Assembly (NCBI GenBank): GCA_002706585.1
Contig: PALU01000057.1
Coordinates: 1 to 13,400, forward strand
Origin: Rickettsiales bacterium
Lineage (GTDB): Bacteria; Pseudomonadota; Alphaproteobacteria; TMED127
Length of the DNA stretch: 13,400 nt
Direction of reading: 5' to 3'
Shown: piece by piece, positions 6,439 to 13,400 of the stretch
Layout: each line of letters starts with the position of its first letter
How positions within the stretch are numbered: the first letter of the stretch is position 1
Translations under genes and position numbers: made by a program
Notes under the pieces: generated by a model
Databases searched by the model: none
Told to the model about the DNA's origin: nothing
The model's input: only the letters and a program-made list of their open reading frames with translations

Positions 6439-9400
6439 GTGAAAAGTAATATCAATCCAGATTTGCCTATAGAACAGGGCCTCTATAACCCTGCATTCGA
6501 ACATGATTCCTGCGGTGTTAACTTCATAGCGGACTTAAAGGGGCGAGCAACTCACGAAATAGTGTCCTCTGGAATTGCCGCTCTATGTCAGTTACAACAT
6601 CGAGGTGCATTAGGGGCAGAGAAGAACACGGGAGATGGTGCTGGAATCCTCATACAGATTCCCGATAAATTCTTAAGAGAAGTCGTAGATTTTGAGCTTC
6701 CGCCAAAGGGGCACTACGCAACTGGTATAGCATTTATGCCTCAAGATGACAGTAAATGTGATTTGGCAATCAATCAAACCGAAGCAATCGCATCAGATTT
6801 AAATTTAGAAGTGCTAGGTTGGCGAGAAGTCCCAGTTGACAGCTCTTTCCTAGGAAGTGGCGCACTCGGAACAATGCCTAAGTTCTTGCAACTATTCATT
6901 TCCGCGACTTCGGTGGATGGACATTTGCTTGATGGGATAGCCCTTGACAGACGTGCATACATCCTTCGTAAACGCTGCGAAAATGAAATCGTATTTGAAC
7001 ATATAGATGTGGCTACCCAAGGGATGGGCGGAATGTCTAAAACACATCAAGGTGTCTATTTCCCGAGCCTCTCTTCAAGAACATTTGTCTACAAGGGAAT
7101 GCTAACAACTCCGCAGCTAGGGGATTTCTACCGAGACCTGAAAGACCCGAGAGTAGAAAGCGCACTAGCATTGGTGCACTCAAGATTTTCCACGAACACC
7201 TTTCCATCATGGCCACTCGCTCATCCTTATCGATTTGTCGCTCACAATGGAGAAATCAACACAGTTCAAGGAAATAGAAACTGGATGCGTGCACGCGAAG
7301 CATTAATGCAGTCAGATCTTCTGGATACTGAACTGGAGAGCTTATTTCCAATTTGTACTCCCGGCGCATCTGACACAGCTGCATTTGACGAATGCCTAGA
7401 GCTGCTGGTGCTAGCCGGCTACCCATTACAAGAAGCAGTTCTAATGATGATCCCCGAGCCTTGGGAGAATCATGAAAGCATGGACCAGTCCTTAAAGGAT
7501 TTCTACAAATATCAGTCTGCCAGGATGGAACCATGGGATGGGCCTGCATCAATAATATTTACTGACGGCACAGTAGTTGGCGCTGTGTTAGACAGGAACG
7601 GGCTTCGTCCATCAAGATATTGGGTTACAGATGATGATCTCGTAATTATGGCATCTGAAGTTGGAGTAGTTGACGTAGCCCCTGAAAAGATAATCGAAAA
7701 AGGGCGACTGCAGCCTGGAAAAATGTTCTTCATTGACACAACTGAAGGACGAATTGTAAGAGACGAAGAGATTAAATCAAAGCTCGTCTCTCAACGCCCG
7801 TACGGGTCATGGCTTAAAGAAAATCAGGTTGACCTAAGTGATTTGCCCGAACGACATGTCCCAAGACCCGAAGATAGTACCCTGCTAACGCGACAGAAAC
7901 TATTTGGTTATACAAACGAAGAGATAAAGCTCTTATTATCTCCGATGTATCAGTTTGGAAAAGAAGCGATTGGCTCAATGGGTACAGACACTCCTGTAGC
8001 TGTGCTCTCTAGCAAGCCTAGGCTCATGTATGATTACTTTCAGCAGTTATTTGCTCAAGTAACTAATCCGCCTTTAGACGCAATCAGGGAAGAAATCGTC
8101 ACATCTACCTGCGGGTGGTTAGGTCCAGAAAGAAACCTGTTAGATCCAACACCGGAATCTGCTCGCCGAATATTCATAAATCACCCAGTGCTCCTCAATA
8201 CTGAGCTTATGAATATATTAGATATCGATGGTGAAATCAGTGGGCAGGATGGACTAGAGAATTTTAAATCGCAGATAATCCCCTGTGTATATGCAGTTGA
8301 TGAAGGCGGGAGCGGTTTGCGGGCCGCCATTGAAAATATTCGCGCATTCGCAACACAAGCCATAAAGGACGGAAAGAATCTACTGGTACTTTCGGACCGA
8401 GGAGCCAGTGCTAGTCATGCACCGATACCAGCCCTCTTAGCCACAGCGGCAGTACACCATCACCTAGTAAGACAAAAATCGCGTTCCCAAGTGAGTTTGA
8501 TAATCGAGACTGGCGAAATGCGCGAAATTCACCATCTTTGTCTTTTGCTCGGATACGGCGCAAATGCAGTAAATCCCTATCTTGCTTTTGAAACTATTAC
8601 CGACCTTGTACAACGTCAAGAACAAGAGGTTGACCAAGGATTGACGACCGAAATGGCTCATGCAAATTATGTAAAGGCATGCGACAAAGGCGTTCTGAAA
8701 GTGATGTCAAAAATGGGGATTTCAACGGTCCGAAGTTATATCGGTTCACAAATTTTTGAATCAATAGGTTTAGGGCAATCGCTGATTCTAGATGCTTTCC
8801 CTGGCACCATGAGCAGGTTAGGTGGAGTCGGGTATGCACAACTAGCGGAAGAAATCAGATTACGACATCAAATCGCCTTTCCAAAAGTTCCTTCCCACAG
8901 AGCCCACCGAAACTTAATAGCCGGAGGGGAATATCAGTGGAGACGAGAAGGAGAATTTCACCTATTCAATCCTGAAACTATCTTTAAATTGCAGCATGCG
9001 ACGCAAGAAAAACGGTATGACATATTCAAAGAATATACGAAGCGTGTTGATGAACAAGCAAGAGATCTAGCAACCCTCCGAGGATTATTTAAATTTAGGT
9101 CAGGAGTTAAGGACCCTATACCAATTAACGAAGTTGAACCTGCAAGTGAAATCATGAAAACATTTTCTACTGGCGCTATGTCGTATGGGTCAATCTCCGC
9201 CGAGGCTCATGAAACATTAGCAATAGCCATGAACCGAATAGGTGCTAAGTCAAATACTGGTGAGGGCGGTGAAGACTACAAGAGATACACACCGGATGAA
9301 AATGGAGATCTCCGTCGATCGGCTATCAAACAAGCAGCTTCTGGAAGATTTGGAGTAACAAGCGAGTATTTAGTTAATGCTGACGATATTCAGATCAAAA

Positions 9401-11088
9401 TGGCCCAAGGAGCGAAACCGGGAGAAGGTGGTCAGCTTCCGGGTCATAAAGTTTGGCCGTGGATCGCTGAAGTTCGTCATTCAACGCCAGGAGTTGATTT
9501 AATCTCGCCTCCACCGCATCATGACATATATTCGATTGAAGATTTAGCTCAGTTAATACATGATCTCAAAAATGCGAATCCCGAAGCTCGAGTCCACGTT
9601 AAGTTAGTCTCTGAGCTTGGCGTAGGAACTGTTGCGGCAGGAGTTTCAAAGGCTCATGCAGATGTGGTTTTAATATCAGGGCATGATGGGGGAACAGGGG
9701 CATCGCCTCTCACCTCTATCAAGCATGCTGGAACGCCTTGGGAACTAGGTCTCGCTGAGACTCAACAAACTCTCTTATTGAATAATTTACGTGACCGAAT
9801 TGTTGTTCAATGTGACGGCCAGTTGAAAACGGGCAGAGATGTAATGATCGCTGCACTATTAGGAGCCGAAGAGTTTGGATTTGCAACAGCCCCACTTGTT
9901 GTTATGGGTTGTGTGATGATGCGAGTTTGCCATTTAGATACATGTCCAGTCGGTATTGCTACTCAAAATCCGGACCTAAGAGAAAAATTCGCTGGACAGG
10001 CCGACCATGTGGTCAATTTTATGGAATTTGTAGCAGAAGAAGTGAGAGAGCTTTTAGCTGCTTTGGGTTTCCGAACACTCAAAGAAGCAGTTGGAAGGGC
10101 TGAATGTCTCGATGTCACTGATGGTATTGAGCACTGGAAAGCTGAAGGACTCGATCTTTCTCCAATTCTTTATCAACCTCCGTTAAGTTCTGAGGCGGTT
10201 CGATATTGCAATGAGGAACAAGACCACGGTTTAGATCAAGCGCTAGATCAGACACTCATACAACTTTCTGAAGGAGCTTTAAGGCATGGGGACAAAGTCA
10301 ACTTGGAGCTCCCCATTCGCAATGTGAACCGCACTGTAGGAACAATGCTTGGGTATCACTTGACAAAGAAGTGGGGTGGTGAGGGATTGCCCGATGACAC
10401 GATACAGGTGAAATTCAATGGCTCAGCCGGAAATAGCTTTGCAGCATTTGTACCAACGGGCATAACTTTGCGTCTAGAGGGTGATGCAAACGATTACGTA
10501 GGAAAGGGGTTAAGTGGAGGGCGCGTAATTTTGTATCCACCAAGTGAATCAACATTCAGGCCCGAAGAAAATGTTATAGCTGGAAACGTCCTACTATACG
10601 GTGCAACCTCTGGACAAATGTTCATTAGGGGACAAGTTGGTGAGCGTTTCGCCGTAAGGAATTCAGGGGCAACAGCAGTAGTCGAGGGCATCGGGGACCA
10701 CGGATGCGAGTATATGACCGGTGGAAAAGTTATTGTTTTAGGTCCAACAGGAAGAAATTTCGCCGCTGGAATGTCCGGCGGAGTTGCATATGTCTACGAT
10801 CAGGATGGGACTTTCCCATCAAAAGTGAATTCTGAACTAGTTGATCTTGAAGATTTAGACGAGAACGATGCCTCCTTCATCAGAGAAACGTTAGCCATGC
10901 ATAGTCTTGAAACATCTTCTTTAGTCGCCAAAGAAATAATTGATTCTTGGCCTAGGGCAAGTTCTAGCTTCGTTAAAGTTATGCCAAGGCACTATAAGAA
11001 GGTCCTAGAAGCAATGGCTAATGCAAAACAGTCAGGTACAGACGTGACCGCAGCTGTTATGTCGGTAACGACGAGCGAAAGGAAATAA
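6439..11088 (+). CDS. gltB: Glutamate synthase (NADPH-type) large subunit
   Basis: GltB makes two glutamates from glutamine and 2-oxoglutarate, with electrons delivered by GltD. The 1549 residues are full length. Domain order is normal. A 24-residue propeptide precedes the class II amidotransferase nucleophile C25 (HDSCGV), expected to become the mature N-terminus, and this domain runs to about 450. A central domain follows, then the FMN-binding synthase domain (about 840-1210) with [10 protein letters not shown] at 1081-1090 and the 3Fe-4S cysteines C1158, C1164 and C1169 ([12 protein letters not shown]). The C-terminal GXGXG beta-helix (about 1270-1490) includes [10 protein letters not shown]. 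The N-terminus matches mycobacterial GltB almost word for word ([14 protein letters not shown]). GTG was chosen for its AAAGGA ribosome-binding site. The stop TAA overlaps the gltD start by one base, so the two are translationally coupled. No active-site residue is missing. Confidence 0.97.
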   Translation: MKSNINPDLPIEQGLYNPAFEHDSCGVNFIADLKGRATHEIVSSGIAALCQLQHRGALGAEKNTGDGAGILIQIPDKFLREVVDFELPPKGHYATGIAFMPQDDSKCDLAINQTEAIASDLNLEVLGWREVPVDSSFLGSGALGTMPKFLQLFISATSVDGHLLDGIALDRRAYILRKRCENEIVFEHIDVATQGMGGMSKTHQGVYFPSLSSRTFVYKGMLTTPQLGDFYRDLKDPRVESALALVHSRFSTNTFPSWPLAHPYRFVAHNGEINTVQGNRNWMRAREALMQSDLLDTELESLFPICTPGASDTAAFDECLELLVLAGYPLQEAVLMMIPEPWENHESMDQSLKDFYKYQSARMEPWDGPASIIFTDGTVVGAVLDRNGLRPSRYWVTDDDLVIMASEVGVVDVAPEKIIEKGRLQPGKMFFIDTTEGRIVRDEEIKSKLVSQRPYGSWLKENQVDLSDLPERHVPRPEDSTLLTRQKLFGYTNEEIKLLLSPMYQFGKEAIGSMGTDTPVAVLSSKPRLMYDYFQQLFAQVTNPPLDAIREEIVTSTCGWLGPERNLLDPTPESARRIFINHPVLLNTELMNILDIDGEISGQDGLENFKSQIIPCVYAVDEGGSGLRAAIENIRAFATQAIKDGKNLLVLSDRGASASHAPIPALLATAAVHHHLVRQKSRSQVSLIIETGEMREIHHLCLLLGYGANAVNPYLAFETITDLVQRQEQEVDQGLTTEMAHANYVKACDKGVLKVMSKMGISTVRSYIGSQIFESIGLGQSLILDAFPGTMSRLGGVGYAQLAEEIRLRHQIAFPKVPSHRAHRNLIAGGEYQWRREGEFHLFNPETIFKLQHATQEKRYDIFKEYTKRVDEQARDLATLRGLFKFRSGVKDPIPINEVEPASEIMKTFSTGAMSYGSISAEAHETLAIAMNRIGAKSNTGEGGEDYKRYTPDENGDLRRSAIKQAASGRFGVTSEYLVNADDIQIKMAQGAKPGEGGQLPGHKVWPWIAEVRHSTPGVDLISPPPHHDIYSIEDLAQLIHDLKNANPEARVHVKLVSELGVGTVAAGVSKAHADVVLISGHDGGTGASPLTSIKHAGTPWELGLAETQQTLLLNNLRDRIVVQCDGQLKTGRDVMIAALLGAEEFGFATAPLVVMGCVMMRVCHLDTCPVGIATQNPDLREKFAGQADHVVNFMEFVAEEVRELLAALGFRTLKEAVGRAECLDVTDGIEHWKAEGLDLSPILYQPPLSSEAVRYCNEEQDHGLDQALDQTLIQLSEGALRHGDKVNLELPIRNVNRTVGTMLGYHLTKKWGGEGLPDDTIQVKFNGSAGNSFAAFVPTGITLRLEGDANDYVGKGLSGGRVILYPPSESTFRPEENVIAGNVLLYGATSGQMFIRGQVGERFAVRNSGATAVVEGIGDHGCEYMTGGKVIVLGPTGRNFAAGMSGGVAYVYDQDGTFPSKVNSELVDLEDLDENDASFIRETLAMHSLETSSLVAKEIIDSWPRASSSFVKVMPRHYKKVLEAMANAKQSGTDVTAAVMSVTTSERK
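11078..11083 (+). promoter_or_regulatory. gltD ribosome-binding site
   Basis: AAAGGA inside the last codons of gltB, 4 nt before ATG 11088. Together with the one-base TAATG overlap it indicates coupled translation of the two synthase subunits. Confidence 0.65.
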
Positions 11089-12548
11089 TGGGCGACCCAC
11101 GGGGATTTATCCGTCATGGCAGAGAAATGCCTCAGCGTCGGCCTGTGCCGGTTCGTCTTCGTGATTGGAAAGAAGTCTATGAACCGTTCAGTAACGAGGC
11201 CCTACAAAAGCAGGCCTCTAGGTGCATGGATTGTGGTATACCCTTCTGCAATAATGGTTGCCCTCTAGGAAATCTTATACCAGATTGGAACGATTTGGTC
11301 TATAAAAATAACTGGCGAGAAGCTATTGATGCATTACATGCAACAAATAATTTTCCCGAATTTACAGGACGCTTATGCCCAGCGCCCTGTGAAGCAGCTT
11401 GTGTTCTAGGAATTCATGAAGACCCTGTCACTATCAAGCAAGTTGAAGTAGAGATCGTTGAAAGAGCTTGGAACGAAGGTTGGATAAAACCTGTTCTGGC
11501 TCATAAACGGACCGGTAAAAGTGTCGCTGTAATAGGCTCAGGCCCCGCTGGTTTAGCAGCGGCTCAGCAACTATCACGTTCCGGCCACGACGTCACAGTC
11601 TTTGAGAAAAGTGACAGAATCGGTGGTCTTCTTCGTTATGGAATACCTGAATTTAAAATGGAAAAGCAATACATAGACCGAAGAATAAAACAAATGGAAG
11701 CTGAGGGAACAAAATTTGTTACAAACGTAAACGTTGGTACCGATATCAGCTATCAAGAAATCCAGTCTGACCACGATGCAGTTATCTTAGCCATAGGCTC
11801 CACGAACTGGAGAGATCTACCAATACCTGGTCGAGATTTTGATGGAATTTACCAAGCTATGGAATTCCTTGAACCAGCCAATCGAGTGCAGGAAGGAGAT
11901 TATGAGGACCATCCCTTCTCAGCACTGGGCAAGGACGTAATCATAATCGGGGGTGGAGACACTGGCGCTGATTGCCTAGGAACGGTTCATCGCCATGGGG
12001 CTGCTTCTGTTAAACAATTTGAGATCATGCCAAAACCTCCCGAGGGCAGAGATCAGAGTACTCCTTGGCCAACATGGCCATTAATGATGCGTACATCATC
12101 TGCACATGAAGAGGGCGGAGAAAGAATCTACTCGATTAATACAACACAATTCCTTGGGGAGAATGGGGCAGTAACTGGACTAGAGACAATCCAAGTTAAA
12201 CGAGAAAATATTGATGGCAGGTTAGAATTCGTGGAAATCCCAGATACCACGGAAATCCATAAAGCTAATCTGGTGTGCCTTGCTATGGGCTTTGTTGGAC
12301 CTGACTCATCTTCGCTGGTAACAGAACTGCAAGTAGAATTAGATACAAGAGGTAATATTGCCAGAGATGCTAATTGGATGACTAATATTGATGGATTATT
12401 CGTAGCAGGCGATGCAGGCAGGGGTCAAAGCCTTATCGTGTGGGCCATAGCTGAAGGACGATCTTGCGCCTCGGCAGTTGACAGTTGGTTGCAAGGAGTC
12501 TCTCAACTCCCAAGCCCTGTTACACCTAGCCTTCAGCAATTGCGGTAG
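11088..12548 (+). CDS. gltD: Glutamate synthase small subunit (FAD/NADPH, iron-sulfur)
   Basis: GltD oxidises NADPH and passes electrons through FAD and 4Fe-4S clusters to GltB. The 486 residues are normal length. The N-terminal iron-sulfur region has C46, C49, C54 and C58 (RCMDCGIPFCNNGCP) and C97, C101 and C105 (LCPAPCEAAC). The FAD fold shows GSGPAG at 150-155 and RIGGLLRYGIPEFKM. The NADPH fold shows GGGDTGAD at 288-295. The C-terminal FAD contact is VAGDAGRGQS around 439-448, followed by the IVWAIAEGR helix. The opening RRPVPVRLRDWKEVYE and the internal STPWPTWPLMMR and AHEEGGER follow mycobacterial GltD closely, which is a main support for an actinobacterial source. It is the second gene of the gltBD operon. 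Its TAG stop is 2 bp from the stop of the convergent hydrolase gene, leaving no separate terminator space. Confidence 0.97.
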   Translation: MGDPRGFIRHGREMPQRRPVPVRLRDWKEVYEPFSNEALQKQASRCMDCGIPFCNNGCPLGNLIPDWNDLVYKNNWREAIDALHATNNFPEFTGRLCPAPCEAACVLGIHEDPVTIKQVEVEIVERAWNEGWIKPVLAHKRTGKSVAVIGSGPAGLAAAQQLSRSGHDVTVFEKSDRIGGLLRYGIPEFKMEKQYIDRRIKQMEAEGTKFVTNVNVGTDISYQEIQSDHDAVILAIGSTNWRDLPIPGRDFDGIYQAMEFLEPANRVQEGDYEDHPFSALGKDVIIIGGGDTGADCLGTVHRHGAASVKQFEIMPKPPEGRDQSTPWPTWPLMMRTSSAHEEGGERIYSINTTQFLGENGAVTGLETIQVKRENIDGRLEFVEIPDTTEIHKANLVCLAMGFVGPDSSSLVTELQVELDTRGNIARDANWMTNIDGLFVAGDAGRGQSLIVWAIAEGRSCASAVDSWLQGVSQLPSPVTPSLQQLR

Positions 12549-12550
12549 TA

Positions 12551-13243
12551 TTACCACTGAGGCTCTGCGTCTATAAACTTTAATGCTGTTTCCATGAACG
12601 TGAAATTCTTAGGAGTCGCAAAGTGGTCGACACCTTTTAATTCTAAATATGTTGCATTCGGCAATGAGTCTAAAAGTTCTGTAGCTGGGGCGGCAAAATC
12701 GTTTTCTCCAATTGCTACTAGAACAGGGCAATTAACTTCTCTCAATTGATCCACCGCAAGTGGCAACTGAGGAGAGTTAATGAGTTCTTGTATTGCTAAT
12801 CGGTTAATATCGTCGGCTTCGGACAACTGGTTGAAATAACGTGATTCAGGGTTACTGGGATTAGGATTACCTTCGATCCCATCACGAATATTTTTATATC
12901 TAGTTTTATCTATTGAGAAGAGGTTGTCTCCGATCCCAGATAGTACGAGTTTACGAAAAGTATCAGGCTTCCTACTAGCAATTGTGAGGAGTATCCGTGC
13001 GCCTAATGAAAAACCAATAGCATCTACAGGGGGCGTGGAAATGGAGCTTAAAACTGATTCGTAACATTTCTCGTAGGTCATATCACTTGCAGTGTTGTAA
13101 TTAGCTCCGTGGCCCGGAAGGTCTGTAACAATTGACTCTCTGTTAGCGTCTTGGACTAAATCTAGCCAGCCGTTCTCACCCCAAGTGCGTGCCCCTGATG
13201 TCGCCAGCCCATGCACAAATAGAATTGATGGGAGCATATTCAT
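12551..13243 (-). CDS. Alpha/beta-fold hydrolase, substrate unknown
   Basis: A 230-residue single-domain alpha/beta hydrolase. The FVHGL strand-turn at 9-13 supplies the oxyanion-hole region. The nucleophile elbow is GFSLG with S79. The acid is probably D182 (GENDF) and the catalytic histidine H207 (GVDHF), so the triad is complete. DLPGHG at 41-46 is typical of the esterase/lipase-like and MhpC/BioH-like branches. There is no signal peptide or membrane segment, so it is probably cytosolic. The start ATG 13243-13241 has no Shine-Dalgarno site but has a -10-like TAGTAT 6 nt upstream, fitting a leaderless message; a second ATG two codons later is an alternative. It is convergent with gltD. No pathway link to nitrogen metabolism is visible, and the substrate cannot be inferred. 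Confidence 0.88.
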   Translation of the reverse strand: MNMLPSILFVHGLATSGARTWGENGWLDLVQDANRESIVTDLPGHGANYNTASDMTYEKCYESVLSSISTPPVDAIGFSLGARILLTIASRKPDTFRKLVLSGIGDNLFSIDKTRYKNIRDGIEGNPNPSNPESRYFNQLSEADDINRLAIQELINSPQLPLAVDQLREVNCPVLVAIGENDFAAPATELLDSLPNATYLELKGVDHFATPKNFTFMETALKFIDAEPQW

Positions 13244-13249
13244 AATTTG

Positions 13250-13255
13250 ATACTA
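13250..13255 (-). promoter_or_regulatory. -10 element for a leaderless hydrolase transcript
   Basis: On the minus strand TAGTAT (TAnnnT pattern) ends 6 nt before the ATG at 13243. This is the spacing at which transcription would start at the ATG, as in actinobacterial leaderless genes. I see no clear -35 element; TGTTTT lies 17 nt upstream. Confidence 0.4.
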
Positions 13256-13271
13256 ATAAATAAATGGAATT

Positions 13272-13321
13272 AAAAACACATTAGCCCCGAGTGATTTCTC
13301 ATAGAGAAACCCCACGGGGCT
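13272..13321 (-). terminator. Nested hairpin with downstream T-run, likely intrinsic terminator for a transcript entering from the right
   Basis: A perfect 7-bp outer stem (AGCCCCG 13283-13289 with CGGGGCT 13315-13321) encloses symmetric 5-nt internal loops (13290-13294 and 13310-13314). Inside these is a perfect 6-bp inner stem (TTTCTC 13295-13300, GAGAAA 13304-13309) with a 3-nt loop. Reading the minus strand, AATGTG and then TTTTT (13276-13272) follow the stem, while the plus-strand side has no T-run, so the orientation is minus. It also separates any right-hand transcript from the hydrolase promoter. Confidence 0.5.
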
Positions 13322-13361
13322 GTGCAGTTTAACGTTTCCAAAGTCATCCCCTGAAGGACTT

Positions 13362-13400
13362 CTAAGGTTTGATCCGAACCTTTCGGTCTTTGCCAAATTC
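13362..13400 (-). CDS. Possible C-terminal tail of a minus-strand gene cut by the window edge
   Basis: Reading in from the right edge, one minus-strand frame gives EFGKDRKVRIKP and then TAG (13364-13362). The basic tail and the terminator-like hairpin about 40 nt downstream fit the end of a gene. The string weakly resembles the C-terminus of ribosomal protein bL27 (EFG followed by R-rich and V/I-alternating residues), but 12 residues cannot prove it. Both other minus frames are also open here, and the segment is rich in short hairpins, so a structured RNA is an alternative. Confidence 0.27.
   Translation of the reverse strand, partial: EFGKDRKVRIKP

Noticed and set aside
13260..13400. tRNA or tmRNA end at the right edge
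   Set aside because: No acceptor stem with a paired partner, T-loop consensus or tmRNA tag frame could be recognised; only short hairpins are visible.

Overview
The window reads as a compact chromosomal piece from an AT-leaning actinobacterium, most likely an aquatic or marine lineage with a streamlined genome. The main evidence is the glutamate synthase pair: GltB (opening [14 protein letters not shown], then [17 protein letters not shown]) and GltD (RRPVPVRLRDWKEVYE) follow the mycobacterial/actinobacterial proteins closely. The gene packing supports streamlining: gene ends abut or overlap (0 bp between convergent stops at 5019/5020, 2 bp at 12549-12550, a 1-nt stop/start overlap at 11088 and a 14-nt overlap at 3490-3503), and five of the eight genes whose start lies in the window use GTG or TTG. 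I see no mobile elements, CRISPR array, tRNA or rRNA.

Layout. Positions 1-392 (minus) hold the N-terminal part of a membrane proton-pumping pyrophosphatase, read out of the left edge. A 171-bp divergent spacer follows. A potassium-uptake cluster on the plus strand then runs trkA (two-RCK regulatory subunit), a first trkH-like gene interrupted by one in-frame TGA, and an intact second trkH. An M18 aminopeptidase on the minus strand converges on trkH2 and is divergent from the gltB-gltD operon, with a 141-bp spacer that holds a palindrome. An alpha/beta hydrolase on the minus strand converges on gltD. The right edge has a terminator-like nested hairpin, and possibly the last 12 codons of another minus-strand gene.

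How the genes relate. TrkA and TrkH form a nucleotide-gated K+ uptake system, whose transport depends on membrane potential; the divergent pyrophosphatase could help energise the membrane, but this pairing is only inferred. GltB and GltD make glutamate from glutamine and 2-oxoglutarate, and glutamate is the usual counter-ion of accumulated K+; that link is also inference.

The most unusual item is the first trkH gene. Its reading frame is otherwise continuous for 513 sense codons, but TGA sits at the position of the SGF glycine in the first pore loop (paralogue G122). Five residues later the filter glycine itself is replaced by alanine. It may be a fresh pseudogene, a single-base sequencing error in a real but divergent subunit, or less likely a recoded gene. 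Everything else is ordinary housekeeping content.
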